A DNA stretch of 64,000 bases, from positions 186,001-250,000 of the forward strand of contig CAUJHS010000031.1 of the NCBI GenBank assembly GCA_963204915.1, given 5' to 3'. Both the position numbers and the translations under genes were made by a program. This document shows positions 1 through 8,537 of the stretch, piece by piece. The stretch comes from Planctomycetota bacterium (GTDB lineage Bacteria; Planctomycetota; Planctomycetia; Pirellulales; Pirellulaceae). Below the pieces are notes generated by a model, which was not told the origin of the DNA, searched no databases, and was given only the letters and a program-made list of their open reading frames with translations. The first letter of the stretch is position 1, and each line of letters opens with the position of its first letter.

Positions 1-132
1 TTTCGCGCCTTGGATCACAAAGCGTACACACCGCAGGATTTGCCGCCCCGGCGAGTGACGGCGATGACTGACTTCGCACCGAGCGGCGCGGGGATTTCTG
101 GCGGCCTCAAAAAAATTTCAAAAATTCATTAG
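1..132 (+). CDS. C-terminal end of an upstream gene (partial)
   Basis: Frame 1 is open from the window edge for 43 codons and ends at TAG (130-132). The peptide ends GLKKISKIH. It is too short to assign a family. The next gene starts 92 bases later on the same strand, so this could be the last part of a co-directional neighbour, but it could also be a chance open frame. Confidence 0.4.
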   Translation, partial: FRALDHKAYTPQDLPPRRVTAMTDFAPSGAGISGGLKKISKIH

Positions 133-224
133 GGGAAATACGTCGCGGCGACGGCATAAGAACAGGACGCCAATTCCGACCACACGGACGACATGTCAAC
201 CTGTCATCTTGCCGGAGTCTTCGC

Positions 225-1781
225 ATGAAATGGATCTCGATTTTGCTTGCCATGGGCGTCGCGGAGGCGACACTTCCCGAACTTCGCGCACAGTTCCCAG
301 TACACGGAGTTAGCGATGTTCCGTGCTCGGTTGTTCGTATTGCGGCCACGCAACAGCCGCCCGACCCTTTGGCTCCTTGGTTAGTCCGCCCACCGCGGGA
401 ATCGCGAGGAACCGGCCTGATGCTTGGCGGCGATCAGATCCTGACGTGTGCATGCGTGGTCAAACATGCTAGACGAATTTCCGTCCAAACCGCTGACGAC
501 GAACGCCCATTTTCGGCCGAGATCGTGGCTTTAGCGACGGACCTTGATCTTGCGCTCATTCGAATCAACGACCCGCACTATGAGAATCGACGCGGTATCG
601 TCGCCTTGGCGACGCAATCGCCCCAAGTCGGAAGTCAGGTCAACCTGCTTGAGTTCGGCCGCGACTCCACCACGCTTGCTTCAATTACCGCCGCGGTTTC
701 TCGGAGTGAATTGCAACCACGGCCATACGGAGGCTCGCGGTTGCAACTAGGGCTCGCGCAGATCGCTAGCTTCGCCGACGGCCGCGAATCAGCCGTCAAC
801 CATCAAAGTTTGGTCGGACTGATCTCGGTGGAACGCGTTGGCGATCAGAACATGACGCGTTTTATCCCGAACGAAGAAGTTCAAACGTTCCTCGACGACG
901 TCAAGGATGGGCGGTATGACGGTACGTCACGCCTGTGCTTGGATATCCAACGTCTGGAGAACCCCGCGTTGCGCACCTCTCTCAATATTCCGGATCACAT
1001 CGCGGGTGTCTTATTTGCCGAAACATGGCCGCAGGAGCCCCCTTCGCGACTCCAGTGCAATGATGTGATTACGAAAATCGCCGAACATGCGATCGACAAC
1101 CAGGGTCGAGTGCATTTGGCCGACCGCGATCTTCACGTCGATTTCAGGCGTTTGGCGCCCCACGTTGCGATGGGCGGTTCGGCGCCGTTGACCGTGTTGC
1201 GCGTCGGTAAAGAACAGCGGGTGGATGTTCCCGTTAGCGGCCCCGACGATTTTCTTGTTCGGGAGCTGCAAGGAGCGCCTTCGTATTTTGTGTGGGGGCC
1301 GCTCGCGCTGGTCCCCGCGAGCAAAGAGCTCGTCGATGCTTTCGCTCCCATGCTGGAGAAGTCGCGGCGCCTGCGTCATAGTCCTTTACTTTCCCGGCGG
1401 TACGACCTGCGCCGGTTTCCCGATGAGGAACTGGTCGTGGCGACTCTGCTTTACCCGCATGAAACATCGCGGGGATATCGCAGCCCCATCGGACAAGTCG
1501 TCAGTCATGTGAATGATGTTCCCATTCGCAATTTACGTCATCTGGTGACGGTATTGCGAACAGCCAATACGAGCAAGGACAGGTACATCGTCTTTCGCTT
1601 TGTCGACCGGGATTCGGAATCACTCGTGTTCGACCGACAGCAAGTGATGGACGCCTCGGAAGCAATCCATCGTAAGGCCGGCATCTTCGCCCAAGGCTCG
1701 GCCGATGTGCTGAAGATATGGAATGGCGAAGTATCGAATCGGCCAATCGCGTCTCCCTACGTTTACGGCGGTAAGTCTTGA
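225..1781 (+). CDS. Deg9-like trypsin/PDZ protein, catalytically degenerate (pseudoprotease)
   Basis: 518 residues starting with a likely signal peptide (residues 1-23). Residues about 60-225 have the trypsin fold of HtrA/Deg proteins: GTGLMLGGDQILTC, then the DLDLALIRI strand. Residues about 235-345 and 350-505 resemble the two PDZ-type domains of plant Deg9-like proteases; the PSYFVWGPLALVP segment and the late SHVNDVPIRNLRHL segment match that layout. The catalytic residues are not intact. The His of the usual TCAH motif is Cys77 (TCACVV). The GNSGGP serine loop reads GRESAV around residues 186-191, although Asp108 remains. I infer a non-proteolytic periplasmic binding or scaffold role. 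The gene is followed after 134 bases by a co-directional protease that keeps its triad, so the two may work together. Confidence 0.75.
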   Translation: MKWISILLAMGVAEATLPELRAQFPVHGVSDVPCSVVRIAATQQPPDPLAPWLVRPPRESRGTGLMLGGDQILTCACVVKHARRISVQTADDERPFSAEIVALATDLDLALIRINDPHYENRRGIVALATQSPQVGSQVNLLEFGRDSTTLASITAAVSRSELQPRPYGGSRLQLGLAQIASFADGRESAVNHQSLVGLISVERVGDQNMTRFIPNEEVQTFLDDVKDGRYDGTSRLCLDIQRLENPALRTSLNIPDHIAGVLFAETWPQEPPSRLQCNDVITKIAEHAIDNQGRVHLADRDLHVDFRRLAPHVAMGGSAPLTVLRVGKEQRVDVPVSGPDDFLVRELQGAPSYFVWGPLALVPASKELVDAFAPMLEKSRRLRHSPLLSRRYDLRRFPDEELVVATLLYPHETSRGYRSPIGQVVSHVNDVPIRNLRHLVTVLRTANTSKDRYIVFRFVDRDSESLVFDRQQVMDASEAIHRKAGIFAQGSADVLKIWNGEVSNRPIASPYVYGGKS

Positions 1782-1915
1782 GTGCGATTTCTTCGCACGT
1801 CCGCCCGCGACACGACCTACGACGACCCGCGGTCTTCGTTTTGACTCGCGCAGCATTTTCTTTTCTATCTGCGCGTTTGTGAATTCTCCTCAACCTTCAT
1901 CCTGGGATACGTCGA

Positions 1916-4900
1916 ATGAACATCCTTCAGAAGCCATACGGGGTCGACGCAATTGCAGCCATCGTTTTGACAATCCTCATGATTGCCTTGCCGCGGTCGC
2001 CGCTCGCGTCCGAAGAACACCAGTCACCGCGGGTTGCCCCGCCCGAGCTACCGCAAGCACAAGTCGAATACCCGTTGCCTGCGGACTACGATGGCGTTTG
2101 TCTGGGGGGCGGGGGACGCTACTTGGTATTTCGTTTTCCCTCGCTGCAGCAGTTGGGCGTGTTCGACGTCAGTCAAGCCAAAATGACGGGCCTCATTCCT
2201 TCCGGTGCGCCCGACGCCCCCTTCGCCGCGGGACGCGAAGTCTTGGTGATCGCACAGACGAGTGGACAAATCGAGACTTTTGACCTTGCGACCCTAGAGA
2301 AACGTCAGTCGGTAAAACTCGAATCTTCAGGCGCGCCGGTGCTCCTCGCCATGGGCTACGATTCGGCTGGTCCCATTTTGCTAGGTTGGGATAAGCAGCA
2401 GGTCGGGGATTCTCACCTTCCCGCGCGCATGGCGCTCCTGGATTCCGAGACGCTCCAACCGTTGGACCTTGAGACGGACCAGACCCCGCGTATCGAACCC
2501 GAGAAACAAACCGTGGTCCGAGCGTCGGCGGACGGCCGAACGTTCGGTTTTTGGAGGCGAAGGACGAGTCCGGCGGGAATGCAGGTATTGCGCCTCACGG
2601 ATCGCAAGGCTCGGGTTCGTTATGAGCACGATTCAAATGGTTATGTACGTCCCAACGCCTCCGGCAGATGGGTGTATACCGCGAATGGGGTTTTTCACAC
2701 GAATCTCGAACCCTACCAACCGGCCGAGCGGAATGGAGAAAGCGGCAAGACGAGTCCGTTCAGCGCGGTTCCCGCGGTTCGCGGTCCCTTCTACTTGGGA
2801 GTGAGTCACACCAAGGGGCCGCGTCAGAATCCCAATCCCGAGGCGCGAAGCGTGGGTGTGTTCTTGGAAAACACGCACGAGCAACTTGCCGCCTTGAGCG
2901 ACGTGCGCGTGCGCGAGCGCGACGTTGAAGATCGAGAGGCGCGCGGGGCGGTTAGTCTCGATATGCGAATGTTCTTGATTCCCGAAGCGAAGGTCTTGAT
3001 TACTCTGCCGGAAAGCAACCAGATCGTGCTGCGCTCGTTTGATCTGGAGAAAGAACTCAAGGCGTCGGGCCAGGAATACTTGTTCGTCGCTTCCCAGGCG
3101 CCGAGCGTTGTGCGCCTCGGAGAACCGATGGAGTATGCGGTCCAAACGCTGTCGAAAGCAGGCGGACTAAAGTACCAGCTAGAAACGGGCCCCAAGGGCA
3201 TGACGATCTCGGAAGATGGCGTGGTTCGCTGGACGCCGCAGGTGCGTCCGATGGGAGGCGTCGCCGAGATCGTCCTTTCCGTTCGCGATGCGTCGGGGAA
3301 GCAGGCGTCGCATGCATTTCAACTTGAGGTCGAACGCAACGCCACGGTTGACCCGCAGGCGCCTCCGCTGCTTCAAGCCAACCAGCGCCTGTGGGAAATC
3401 ACCGGGGGCGATGTCGTCGCGCTCGTCGCAAAGGGCGGTCCGTCCCACGCGCTGTTGCAGCGAAACCGAATTTTATTACTTGCCGAGGATGGATGCACGA
3501 TAGCGCAGAACATTCCGCTGTCCAAGCCGTACCTAGCCATCGGTCTGCGGGACAAGTATCTCGTGGGCGCAACCGACTCCTCCGTCGACATCATCGATCG
3601 ACGTTCAGCAGAAGTCATTCGAAGCATGACGCTGCCGGTGGGACCTGTGCTCGACCTGGCCCTGCATCCCACCGCGCCGATTAGCTACGTGGCGGTGAAA
3701 AATCCCAACGTGTTTCCCTCGGCGCGGTTCATCATCTTTGATGAATCCAGCGGCAAAGGACGTCAAAGCGAAGTGTTCATCGGATCGCGCGTCGCCGTCG
3801 ACGCCACGGGGCGAAACTTGTTTGCCGCGTTTGACGATGCCGTTGTCGTGGGCCGCGACTTTTTGGGAATGCCAGCCTTCGCACCCGTGGGAGGCCTATT
3901 CCGGTATCGCCTCTTGGATCCAAGCAACCCCAAGATGGAAGATGAAAACACTGACCCGGGAAGTAGCCGCCGTGGTTTGAGGATTGCGCCGGATAACAGC
4001 CAGATTGTCAATGTCGCGGCGGAAGGGTGGGGAAAACTCCATGGCTGGAGCTGCGAAGATTTCAGCGAATTGCCGATTGTCTATGACTTAGGCGTGGAAG
4101 ACAGCGAGGCGAATGACCTCGCATTTCATCCGCTGTTGCCGCTTGCCGCGGCGTTCGGCCAAGGGGGCGTTCGCTTGTTTGATCGTCGCACCGGCGCTCC
4201 AAGATCGGACAACGTTGCCTTCGACCAGGAGACGCTTGTGCGTGCTGACCGGAAACAACTGTGGTTCTCGCCTGATGGTCGCAACCTGGTGGTGCTCTTG
4301 ACGGTCAATGCGATTCCGTATCTTTATCCTTTAGAATTGCCGTTGTCCGAGGCCGAGCGAAACCAACTCGAGGAGGCGCGAAAAAACTCGGCTCCGGCTC
4401 CCGCGAAGGAAGCAGCACCCGCGGCTAAAGCGCCGTTGGCCTCCCTCGACGCCCTGCGTGGCGGAGCAGGCGTCGCCATGAGCGCTGCACAAATTAACCA
4501 ACGGTTTTCCGATGCGGTCGTCGTCATTCAAAGCGGCGACGGTTCTGGCACCGGATTTGTCGTGGGCAGCGACGGTTGGATCATCACTTGCGCGCATTGT
4601 TTGTTCGCCGGGCGCCCCGTCACTGTGGCGTATCGGACGTCGACCGATGCCGGAACGACCGAGCATTTGGCCCAAGCGAAGGTGATTCGAAGCGACGACG
4701 AACGCGACCTTGCCTTGCTCAAGATCGATCCCGAACGACGAATGCGGTCGGTTCGACTGGCAAGCGCCTCGTCTTCGAGCGGCGAAGGCGTCACGGTGAT
4801 TGGCAACCCCGGGCTGGGTAAAGCCGTGCTCAACCACACGGTTACTCAGGGAGTGATCAGCGATCCACGGCGGCAATTCGAGGGCGCCGAGTTCTTGCAG

Positions 4901-5266
4901 TTTACCGCTGCGATTAATGCGGGCTCAAGCGGCGGTCCCGTCTTCAACGACCGAGCCTTGGTGGTCGGCATGGTTGTCGCGAAGGCGCATCTGGAAGGGA
5001 CAGGGTTCGCGATTCCGACGAGCGACATCATGGCCTTTCTTGCTAAGTCGGCGTCGCTCGATGGCGAAGACTGGCGCCTGAGGCGAACTTGGACCGATGC
5101 CACAAGACAATACAACATCGACGCCCTTTTCGTCGATGTCAGAAACGGTCACGCGCGGCTGCAAAAGATCGACAGCAAAGATATCATCACGGTGCCTCTG
5201 GAGAGGCTTTCGCCCGGAGACCAGGGGCTGCTCAACGGCCTCTCGGGCGCAGCTGATGAAAAATAG
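1916..5266 (+). CDS. Secreted beta-propeller / trypsin-like serine protease with C-terminal SHD1 domain
   Basis: 1116 residues with an N-terminal hydrophobic signal or anchor (about residues 10-33). Residues about 50-385 and 485-815 look like blades of a WD40/YVTN-type propeller. A cadherin-like/putative Ig segment (GGLKYQLETGPKGMTISEDG) separates them at about 390-480. An Ala/Pro linker (820-850) leads to a trypsin-like domain (about 860-1045) with an intact triad: His894 (TCAH), Asp931 (RDLALLKI) and Ser1005 (GSSGGP). Residues about 1058-1108 (TWTDATRQYNIDALFVDV ... PLERLSPGD) match SHD1, a small domain very common in planctomycetes. It probably acts in the periplasm or at the cell surface on an unknown substrate. 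It is likely co-transcribed with the degenerate Deg9-like gene upstream. Confidence 0.8.
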   Translation: MNILQKPYGVDAIAAIVLTILMIALPRSPLASEEHQSPRVAPPELPQAQVEYPLPADYDGVCLGGGGRYLVFRFPSLQQLGVFDVSQAKMTGLIPSGAPDAPFAAGREVLVIAQTSGQIETFDLATLEKRQSVKLESSGAPVLLAMGYDSAGPILLGWDKQQVGDSHLPARMALLDSETLQPLDLETDQTPRIEPEKQTVVRASADGRTFGFWRRRTSPAGMQVLRLTDRKARVRYEHDSNGYVRPNASGRWVYTANGVFHTNLEPYQPAERNGESGKTSPFSAVPAVRGPFYLGVSHTKGPRQNPNPEARSVGVFLENTHEQLAALSDVRVRERDVEDREARGAVSLDMRMFLIPEAKVLITLPESNQIVLRSFDLEKELKASGQEYLFVASQAPSVVRLGEPMEYAVQTLSKAGGLKYQLETGPKGMTISEDGVVRWTPQVRPMGGVAEIVLSVRDASGKQASHAFQLEVERNATVDPQAPPLLQANQRLWEITGGDVVALVAKGGPSHALLQRNRILLLAEDGCTIAQNIPLSKPYLAIGLRDKYLVGATDSSVDIIDRRSAEVIRSMTLPVGPVLDLALHPTAPISYVAVKNPNVFPSARFIIFDESSGKGRQSEVFIGSRVAVDATGRNLFAAFDDAVVVGRDFLGMPAFAPVGGLFRYRLLDPSNPKMEDENTDPGSSRRGLRIAPDNSQIVNVAAEGWGKLHGWSCEDFSELPIVYDLGVEDSEANDLAFHPLLPLAAAFGQGGVRLFDRRTGAPRSDNVAFDQETLVRADRKQLWFSPDGRNLVVLLTVNAIPYLYPLELPLSEAERNQLEEARKNSAPAPAKEAAPAAKAPLASLDALRGGAGVAMSAAQINQRFSDAVVVIQSGDGSGTGFVVGSDGWIITCAHCLFAGRPVTVAYRTSTDAGTTEHLAQAKVIRSDDERDLALLKIDPERRMRSVRLASASSSSGEGVTVIGNPGLGKAVLNHTVTQGVISDPRRQFEGAEFLQFTAAINAGSSGGPVFNDRALVVGMVVAKAHLEGTGFAIPTSDIMAFLAKSASLDGEDWRLRRTWTDATRQYNIDALFVDVRNGHARLQKIDSKDIITVPLERLSPGDQGLLNGLSGAADEK

Positions 5267-5391
5267 CGATTCCACAGGATCAAGGCATCCCTCGGGGCCG
5301 CGGTTTCCAGCCTTCGAAATCGACGCTCCCATGGCTTGCCGGCTTCAACGCGTTAAGCCGCAAGCGGCCCCATCTGCCGAGACGAGCACGA

Positions 5392-5853
5392 CTACGCCTC
5401 GTGGTAGGCTCTCTCGAGCTCAGCCACGTCGAGCTTCACCATCGTCATCATGGCGTCCATCACCGCCTTCACCTTCCTGGGATCCCGATCACGGATCAAC
5501 TCGGTGAATCGTCTCGGGACAATTTGCCAGGAGAGACCGAAGGGGTCTTTGATCCAACCGCATGCCGTGGGCGTCGCTCCTGCCTTCACGAGCTTGTCCC
5601 AGTATTCGTCCACTTCATCCTGATCCGCACAGTCCACGTAGAGCGAGACTCCCTCAGAAAAGCTGAAGTACGGACCTCCGTTGTAGCCCAGGAAGAGTTG
5701 ACCGCCAACGACGAACTCGGCGGAGCTGATGGGACCGTCCTGGCCCGAGCGGGCGACGTTGCGTACTTCGGAGTTCGGAAACGTCGCGGTGTAGAACTCG
5801 ATCGCCGCTTCGAGCTGGTCGTTGAACATGAGGAAAGGCGTCACTTTGTTCAA
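5392..5853 (-). CDS. VOC superfamily (PhnB-like) protein
   Basis: 153 residues beginning MNKVTPFLMFNDQLEAAIEF, the usual opening of PhnB-like vicinal-oxygen-chelate proteins. YTATFPNSEV, a central GGQLFLGYNGGP strand, and CGWIKDPFGLSWQIVP close to the C terminus follow. The family folds as paired beta-alpha-beta-beta-beta modules and includes many uncharacterised dimeric proteins; the substrate cannot be read from the sequence. Length is normal for the family. It is the last minus-strand gene at the low-coordinate end of the cassette array. An attC R' box lies 37 bases upstream of its start, but I see no attC site after its stop, so it may be a terminal cassette or flanking chromosome. Confidence 0.85.
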   Translation of the reverse strand: MNKVTPFLMFNDQLEAAIEFYTATFPNSEVRNVARSGQDGPISSAEFVVGGQLFLGYNGGPYFSFSEGVSLYVDCADQDEVDEYWDKLVKAGATPTACGWIKDPFGLSWQIVPRRFTELIRDRDPRKVKAVMDAMMTMVKLDVAELERAYHEA

Positions 5854-5889
5854 GGGAGTGTCTCCTGGGTGAGGGCGATGCTCTTCTCC

Positions 5890-5976
5890 GCCGAACGCCG
5901 AAATTAACCCGCACAGCGCGAGTTGTGGTTACCAGACCGGCCCAGCGCGATGCGCCGTGTCGGGTTGAACGCCGGG
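5890..5976 (-). other. attC-like recombination site 1
   Basis: Read on the minus strand, a left arm TTCAACCCGACACGGCGC pairs with a right arm GCGCTGTGCGGGTTAA, leaving one or two extra-helical bases. It is followed by a spacer and a GCGTTCGGC R'-type box (plus strand gccgaac at 5890-5896). The R'' side is degenerate. It sits directly after the stop of the SUKH gene, as expected for the attC of that cassette. Confidence 0.65.
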
Positions 5977-5983
5977 ATACTCA

Positions 5984-6499
5984 TCATGGCCTCCTTGGCG
6001 AGGAGGGTCCGATGAATGCGCCTTTGTCGTCGAACAGAGCCTCATGACGAACGAGTGAGACAAAGAATTGCGAAAAGTTATCTGCGACGAATAACGTGTC
6101 ACCAGACTCTGCATCCAAGTAAACAACCGTTGGGTTTGATTTTGCGGTACGGTAATCAAATGCCGTCCATGTGTGGCCATCACCGTCCAGCAAAACGAAA
6201 CCTTTGGGAAGGCGCCACTCTTCGGTCATGTACGGCGTTTCCAATACACTAATATGAGTGCGCCCAATGCCATTGATATCTGCGATGCAAATGTAACCAT
6301 GGTCAACAAAGCCTCGAAGATGCGACGGAATGTGCTGGTGCGGCAACCTGAAATAGTTGCCGACGACTAAACCGCCGTTCTTTTGCCTGAGAGCAGCAAT
6401 GTAGTCCGCGGGGAGACTGACTCCAAGAATGGTTTCTGCCTCGACAACCATCTCATCGGTCAGTGGACCATTCGGGGACGGTTCGGCGAGATCCCACAT
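5984..6499 (-). CDS. SMI1/KNR4 (SUKH) family protein, cassette gene
   Basis: 171 residues. The N-terminal part fits SUKH-1/SMI1-KNR4: LTDEMVVEAETILGVSLPAD, then YIAALRQKNGGLV, a core with ISVLETPYM and LPKGFVLLDGDGHTWTAFDYR, and a late WF-type helix (NFSQFFVSLV). In bacteria SUKH proteins are often immunity proteins of polymorphic toxin systems, but many are orphans. No toxin is visible next to this one. It is bounded by attC-like sites on both sides (5890-5976 and 6510-6702), so it looks like a mobile cassette. The ATG is 11 bases downstream of the R' box, which leaves no room for a private promoter. Confidence 0.82.
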   Translation of the reverse strand: MWDLAEPSPNGPLTDEMVVEAETILGVSLPADYIAALRQKNGGLVVGNYFRLPHQHIPSHLRGFVDHGYICIADINGIGRTHISVLETPYMTEEWRLPKGFVLLDGDGHTWTAFDYRTAKSNPTVVYLDAESGDTLFVADNFSQFFVSLVRHEALFDDKGAFIGPSSPRRP

Positions 6500-6509
6500 G
6501 ATTCCTGAT

Positions 6510-6702
6510 GCCTAACAACCAAGTCAGGTAGGGTGGGCTTCGCCCACCAAAACTCAGTCCCAACCCTGCCGCAGGGCCAAATCTCAGGCGAGGCAGTGGT
6601 GGGCACAGCCCACCCTACTAGACTAACCGGCACGGCGCGACACAACATTGACCGAGCCGAACCCGCGCGATGCGCCGTATCGGGTTGAATGCCGGGTTCG
6701 GC
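6510..6702 (-). other. attC-like site 2, interrupted by an inverted-repeat element
   Basis: Plus-strand boxes are gcctaac (6510-6516, R') and gttcggc (6696-6702, R''). The paired arms are ctaaccggcacggcgcg and cgcgatgcgccgtatcgggt. A 101-bp element (6523-6623) lies between the R' box and the adjoining arm, lengthening the site to about 190 bp. The uninterrupted site would be about 90 bp, like its neighbours. Confidence 0.7.
6523..6623. mobile_element. 101-bp MITE/REP-like inverted-repeat element, copy 1
   Basis: It begins GTCAGGTAGGGTGGGCTTCG and ends with the near-perfect complement (GCCCACCCTACTAGAC). The terminal repeats are about 26 bp, and each arm can also fold on itself (GGTGGGC / GCCCACC). 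It has no coding capacity. A second full copy is at 8538-8638 and a truncated one at 12661-12732. It is inserted in an attC site. Confidence 0.8.
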
Positions 6703-6712
6703 CGGCCCATTG

Positions 6713-7213
6713 TTACTGCTTATTACGCGCCATGAGGAATGGGAGCGCGAATAACACGGCGATTGCGAGCTGACCGAATAGGTACACCCATTCGACCTCC
6801 CAACGTATGCCGTCCAAATAATACTCCGGATTGGACCCAAGACGCAAAGTACCCGATGAATCTGGAACTTCGGTTGTACCCCAACGCTCGACCCAAGCAT
6901 ACGTGGGAATGTAGCCGAACGAAGCGCGGTCGTAGGAGTTCATCAACGATTCTGGGATCGAGGTATTTGTTTCTGGCTCGACCCATAGGCCCGTGCGACG
7001 CATTGGCGGAAATGCAAGCATCGCCGCTATCGCGATGAAAAGTACCACAGAAGCAACAACTCGCACTCTGCCCGCATTGCGCGATCGCTCCAACCGAAAC
7101 CCTAGGACCAGCCAAACGAAGGTCCAAATCAGGACAACAATTCCCAGGAGCAGCATCCCGAAAGCGAACACGAGGCCAGAACCGGTGTCTGCCACCATTG
7201 CGATCACAGTCAA
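6713..7213 (-). CDS. Small membrane protein of unknown function, cassette gene
   Basis: 166 residues if the TTG at 7213 is the start; ATG at 7198 is an alternative and gives 161. Three hydrophobic segments are visible: about 14-41 (VFAFGMLLLGIVVLIWTFVW), 51-71 and 140-162 near the C terminus. The segment between the second and third would be a soluble loop. I do not recognise a family. The gene lies exactly between two attC-like sites and ends 10 bases from the R'' box, so it is a cassette. It has the same orientation as the rest of the array. Confidence 0.65.
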   Translation of the reverse strand: MTVIAMVADTGSGLVFAFGMLLLGIVVLIWTFVWLVLGFRLERSRNAGRVRVVASVVLFIAIAAMLAFPPMRRTGLWVEPETNTSIPESLMNSYDRASFGYIPTYAWVERWGTTEVPDSSGTLRLGSNPEYYLDGIRWEVEWVYLFGQLAIAVLFALPFLMARNKQ

Positions 7214-7226
7214 TAACCAAACTTCC

Positions 7227-7319
7227 GCCTAACGTTCCCGCTAACCTGCACGGCGCGAATCCAGTTTACCACAACAAATCGCCGCGATGCGCCGTGTCAG
7301 GTTGATCGGTTCGTTTGGC
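7227..7319 (-). other. attC-like site 3
   Basis: Plus strand: gcctaac (7227-7233), arm gctaacctgcacggcgcg, complementary arm cgcgatgcgccgtgtcaggt, then gtttggc (7313-7319). Length is 93 bp. The arms pair over about 15 bp with one extra base, the asymmetry typical of folded attC sites. This is one of the clearest sites in the array. Confidence 0.78.
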
Positions 7320-7320
7320 G

Positions 7321-7611
7321 TTATGATGCGGCAAACGAAACAATAAAGAGCCAGAAAAAAGCGAGGCCGACCCCCGCACTGAACCCTATCGCTGCGGCGA
7401 GCGAAAGGTGGCCAGTGCCTGGTGCAAACCCTGACTCGCGGTGTTTTAGCCAACTCTTATGCCGGAGCCATTGCATCCAGAGTTGCCAACCGCCAGAGCC
7501 GACCAAGAGCAACGCAGGACCAATGCCATTGAGCGTCGGCCCATTCGCTAAAAGCGCGACAACTGCGACTATCAAGCAAAGCGATGCGAGGATGAAATCT
7601 GTCGGTGTCAT
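7321..7611 (-). CDS. Small three-helix membrane protein, cassette gene
   Basis: 96 residues with three hydrophobic stretches: residues 6-24 (FILASLCLIVAVVALLANG), 27-45, and 70-94 at the C terminus. A short basic loop (RHKSWLKHRES) lies between the second and third. No family is recognised. Its stop codon (7321-7323) directly follows the attC R'' box, a placement common in integron cassettes, where the recombination site begins at or in the end of the gene. Confidence 0.65.
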   Translation of the reverse strand: MTPTDFILASLCLIVAVVALLANGPTLNGIGPALLLVGSGGWQLWMQWLRHKSWLKHRESGFAPGTGHLSLAAAIGFSAGVGLAFFWLFIVSFAAS

Positions 7612-7622
7612 TGGATCGCTTC

Positions 7623-7716
7623 GCCTAACACCACAGCTAACCTGGACGGCCGCGCAGGAGTTGGAACAATCCGAAATCCGTCGCTCGGCCGTCTCAGGTT
7701 GAGCGACGGGTTCGGC
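7623..7716 (-). other. attC-like site 4
   Basis: Plus strand: gcctaac (7623-7629), arm gctaacctggacggccg, complementary arm cggccgtctcaggttga, and gttcggc (7710-7716). It is 94 bp long and conforms well to R'-L' ... L''-R'' order. Confidence 0.78.
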
Positions 7717-7719
7717 AGA

Positions 7720-8319
7720 TTACTCGAACGGGGCCGCGTACACCCCGAATACCCGCTGCTTATACCGCCGACCCAAATCGAGGTCCAATACGTGGAAGTC
7801 GCGAACCGATCCATCCTCATCGAGGAACAACACGGCGCCCCGCGGGTACTCGCGTTCGCCGACCAGCGCTGGAGCGGCGAGCACGGCCATACTTGGCTGT
7901 CCACATGGATAGAGCCAGACGCTGAACTCCGCTGAGCACGGGAGTCCACCGACCGACTGATCTGTGGCCAGACGCTGCGATCGCTCCAGCAGGCCACCCT
8001 CGTCGTTGAGTGTGACTCGTTCATGTGGTGGGACTACAACCCCATGGAACTCGTGCCCAGCCGAAAGCATGGCGTTCAGCAATCTGCCGTTCTCGTGCAG
8101 ATATACAATGCCCATGGCGCACGCCACTTCGTCTATAACTGCTGGCCGGGAAAGCCAGGCGAGCCGAAGACGGCCACTTGGGAAATACACGACGCTACGG
8201 TCGCCGGCGCACGGCAGTCCCTGAATGTAGGCGTTACGGGCGAGGGTCGCGTCATGGACGGAGCCGTCGGGAAACAACTCGGCGTCCTCGTCCAGATATT
8301 CCAAACCACCAACCAACAT
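7720..8319 (-). CDS. Two-repeat hypothetical protein, cassette gene
   Basis: 199 residues from the ATG at 8319. An upstream ATG at 8367 would place the start inside the attC site and is less likely. The protein is an internal duplication. Residues about 29-85 and 108-165 share the pattern GLPC-x(6)-V-x2-Y/L-P-x-G ... A-x-L-x3-A ... G-x-V-x2-L-x-E-x-G. These are tandem beta-rich units resembling proteins in which a genomic island encodes short YwqK-like or MORN-like strands. I do not assign a function. No signal peptide is apparent, so it is probably cytoplasmic. Its stop lies 4 bases from the R'' box of site 4. Confidence 0.6.
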   Translation of the reverse strand: MLVGGLEYLDEDAELFPDGSVHDATLARNAYIQGLPCAGDRSVVYFPSGRLRLAWLSRPAVIDEVACAMGIVYLHENGRLLNAMLSAGHEFHGVVVPPHERVTLNDEGGLLERSQRLATDQSVGGLPCSAEFSVWLYPCGQPSMAVLAAPALVGEREYPRGAVLFLDEDGSVRDFHVLDLDLGRRYKQRVFGVYAAPFE

Positions 8320-8334
8320 GCCCACTACGCCTCC

Positions 8335-8429
8335 GCCGAACGAGCACGCTAAGTTGCACCGCCGCAATCGACGTTGAACAAATCTAATCCGCGACGCTCG
8401 GCGGTGTCAACTTGAGCGTGTGGTTAGCT
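8335..8429 (-). other. attC-like site 5
   Basis: Plus strand: gccgaac (8335-8341), arm gctaagttgcaccgccg, complementary arm cggcggtgtcaacttgag, and gttagct (8423-8429). It is 95 bp long. Pairing of AAGTTGCACCGCCG with CGGCGGTGTCAACTT leaves a single extra base, as in the best-formed sites of the array. Confidence 0.78.
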
Positions 8430-8537
8430 GCCGGGCCGCCGGGCCACAGGACGCCGAGCGGCCATTCTTCAAGCTCTCGAAAGCCGCCGCCAACACCGTC
8501 AAAATCTAAGCCGTGCAAATCTTGCAAACGTGCAACA
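8384..8537 (-). pseudogene. 3' remnant of a cassette gene cut by the 101-bp element
   Basis: A minus-strand frame runs from the element boundary at 8538 to a stop inside attC site 5. It reads ...LQDLHGLDFDGVGGGFRELE... and ends LKLTPPSVAD. It has no start codon outside the inserted element, and its end is encoded by attC, as in normal cassettes of this array. I read it as the C-terminal piece of a cassette gene whose 5' part and following attC were lost when the element inserted. The original family is not recognisable. Confidence 0.4.
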
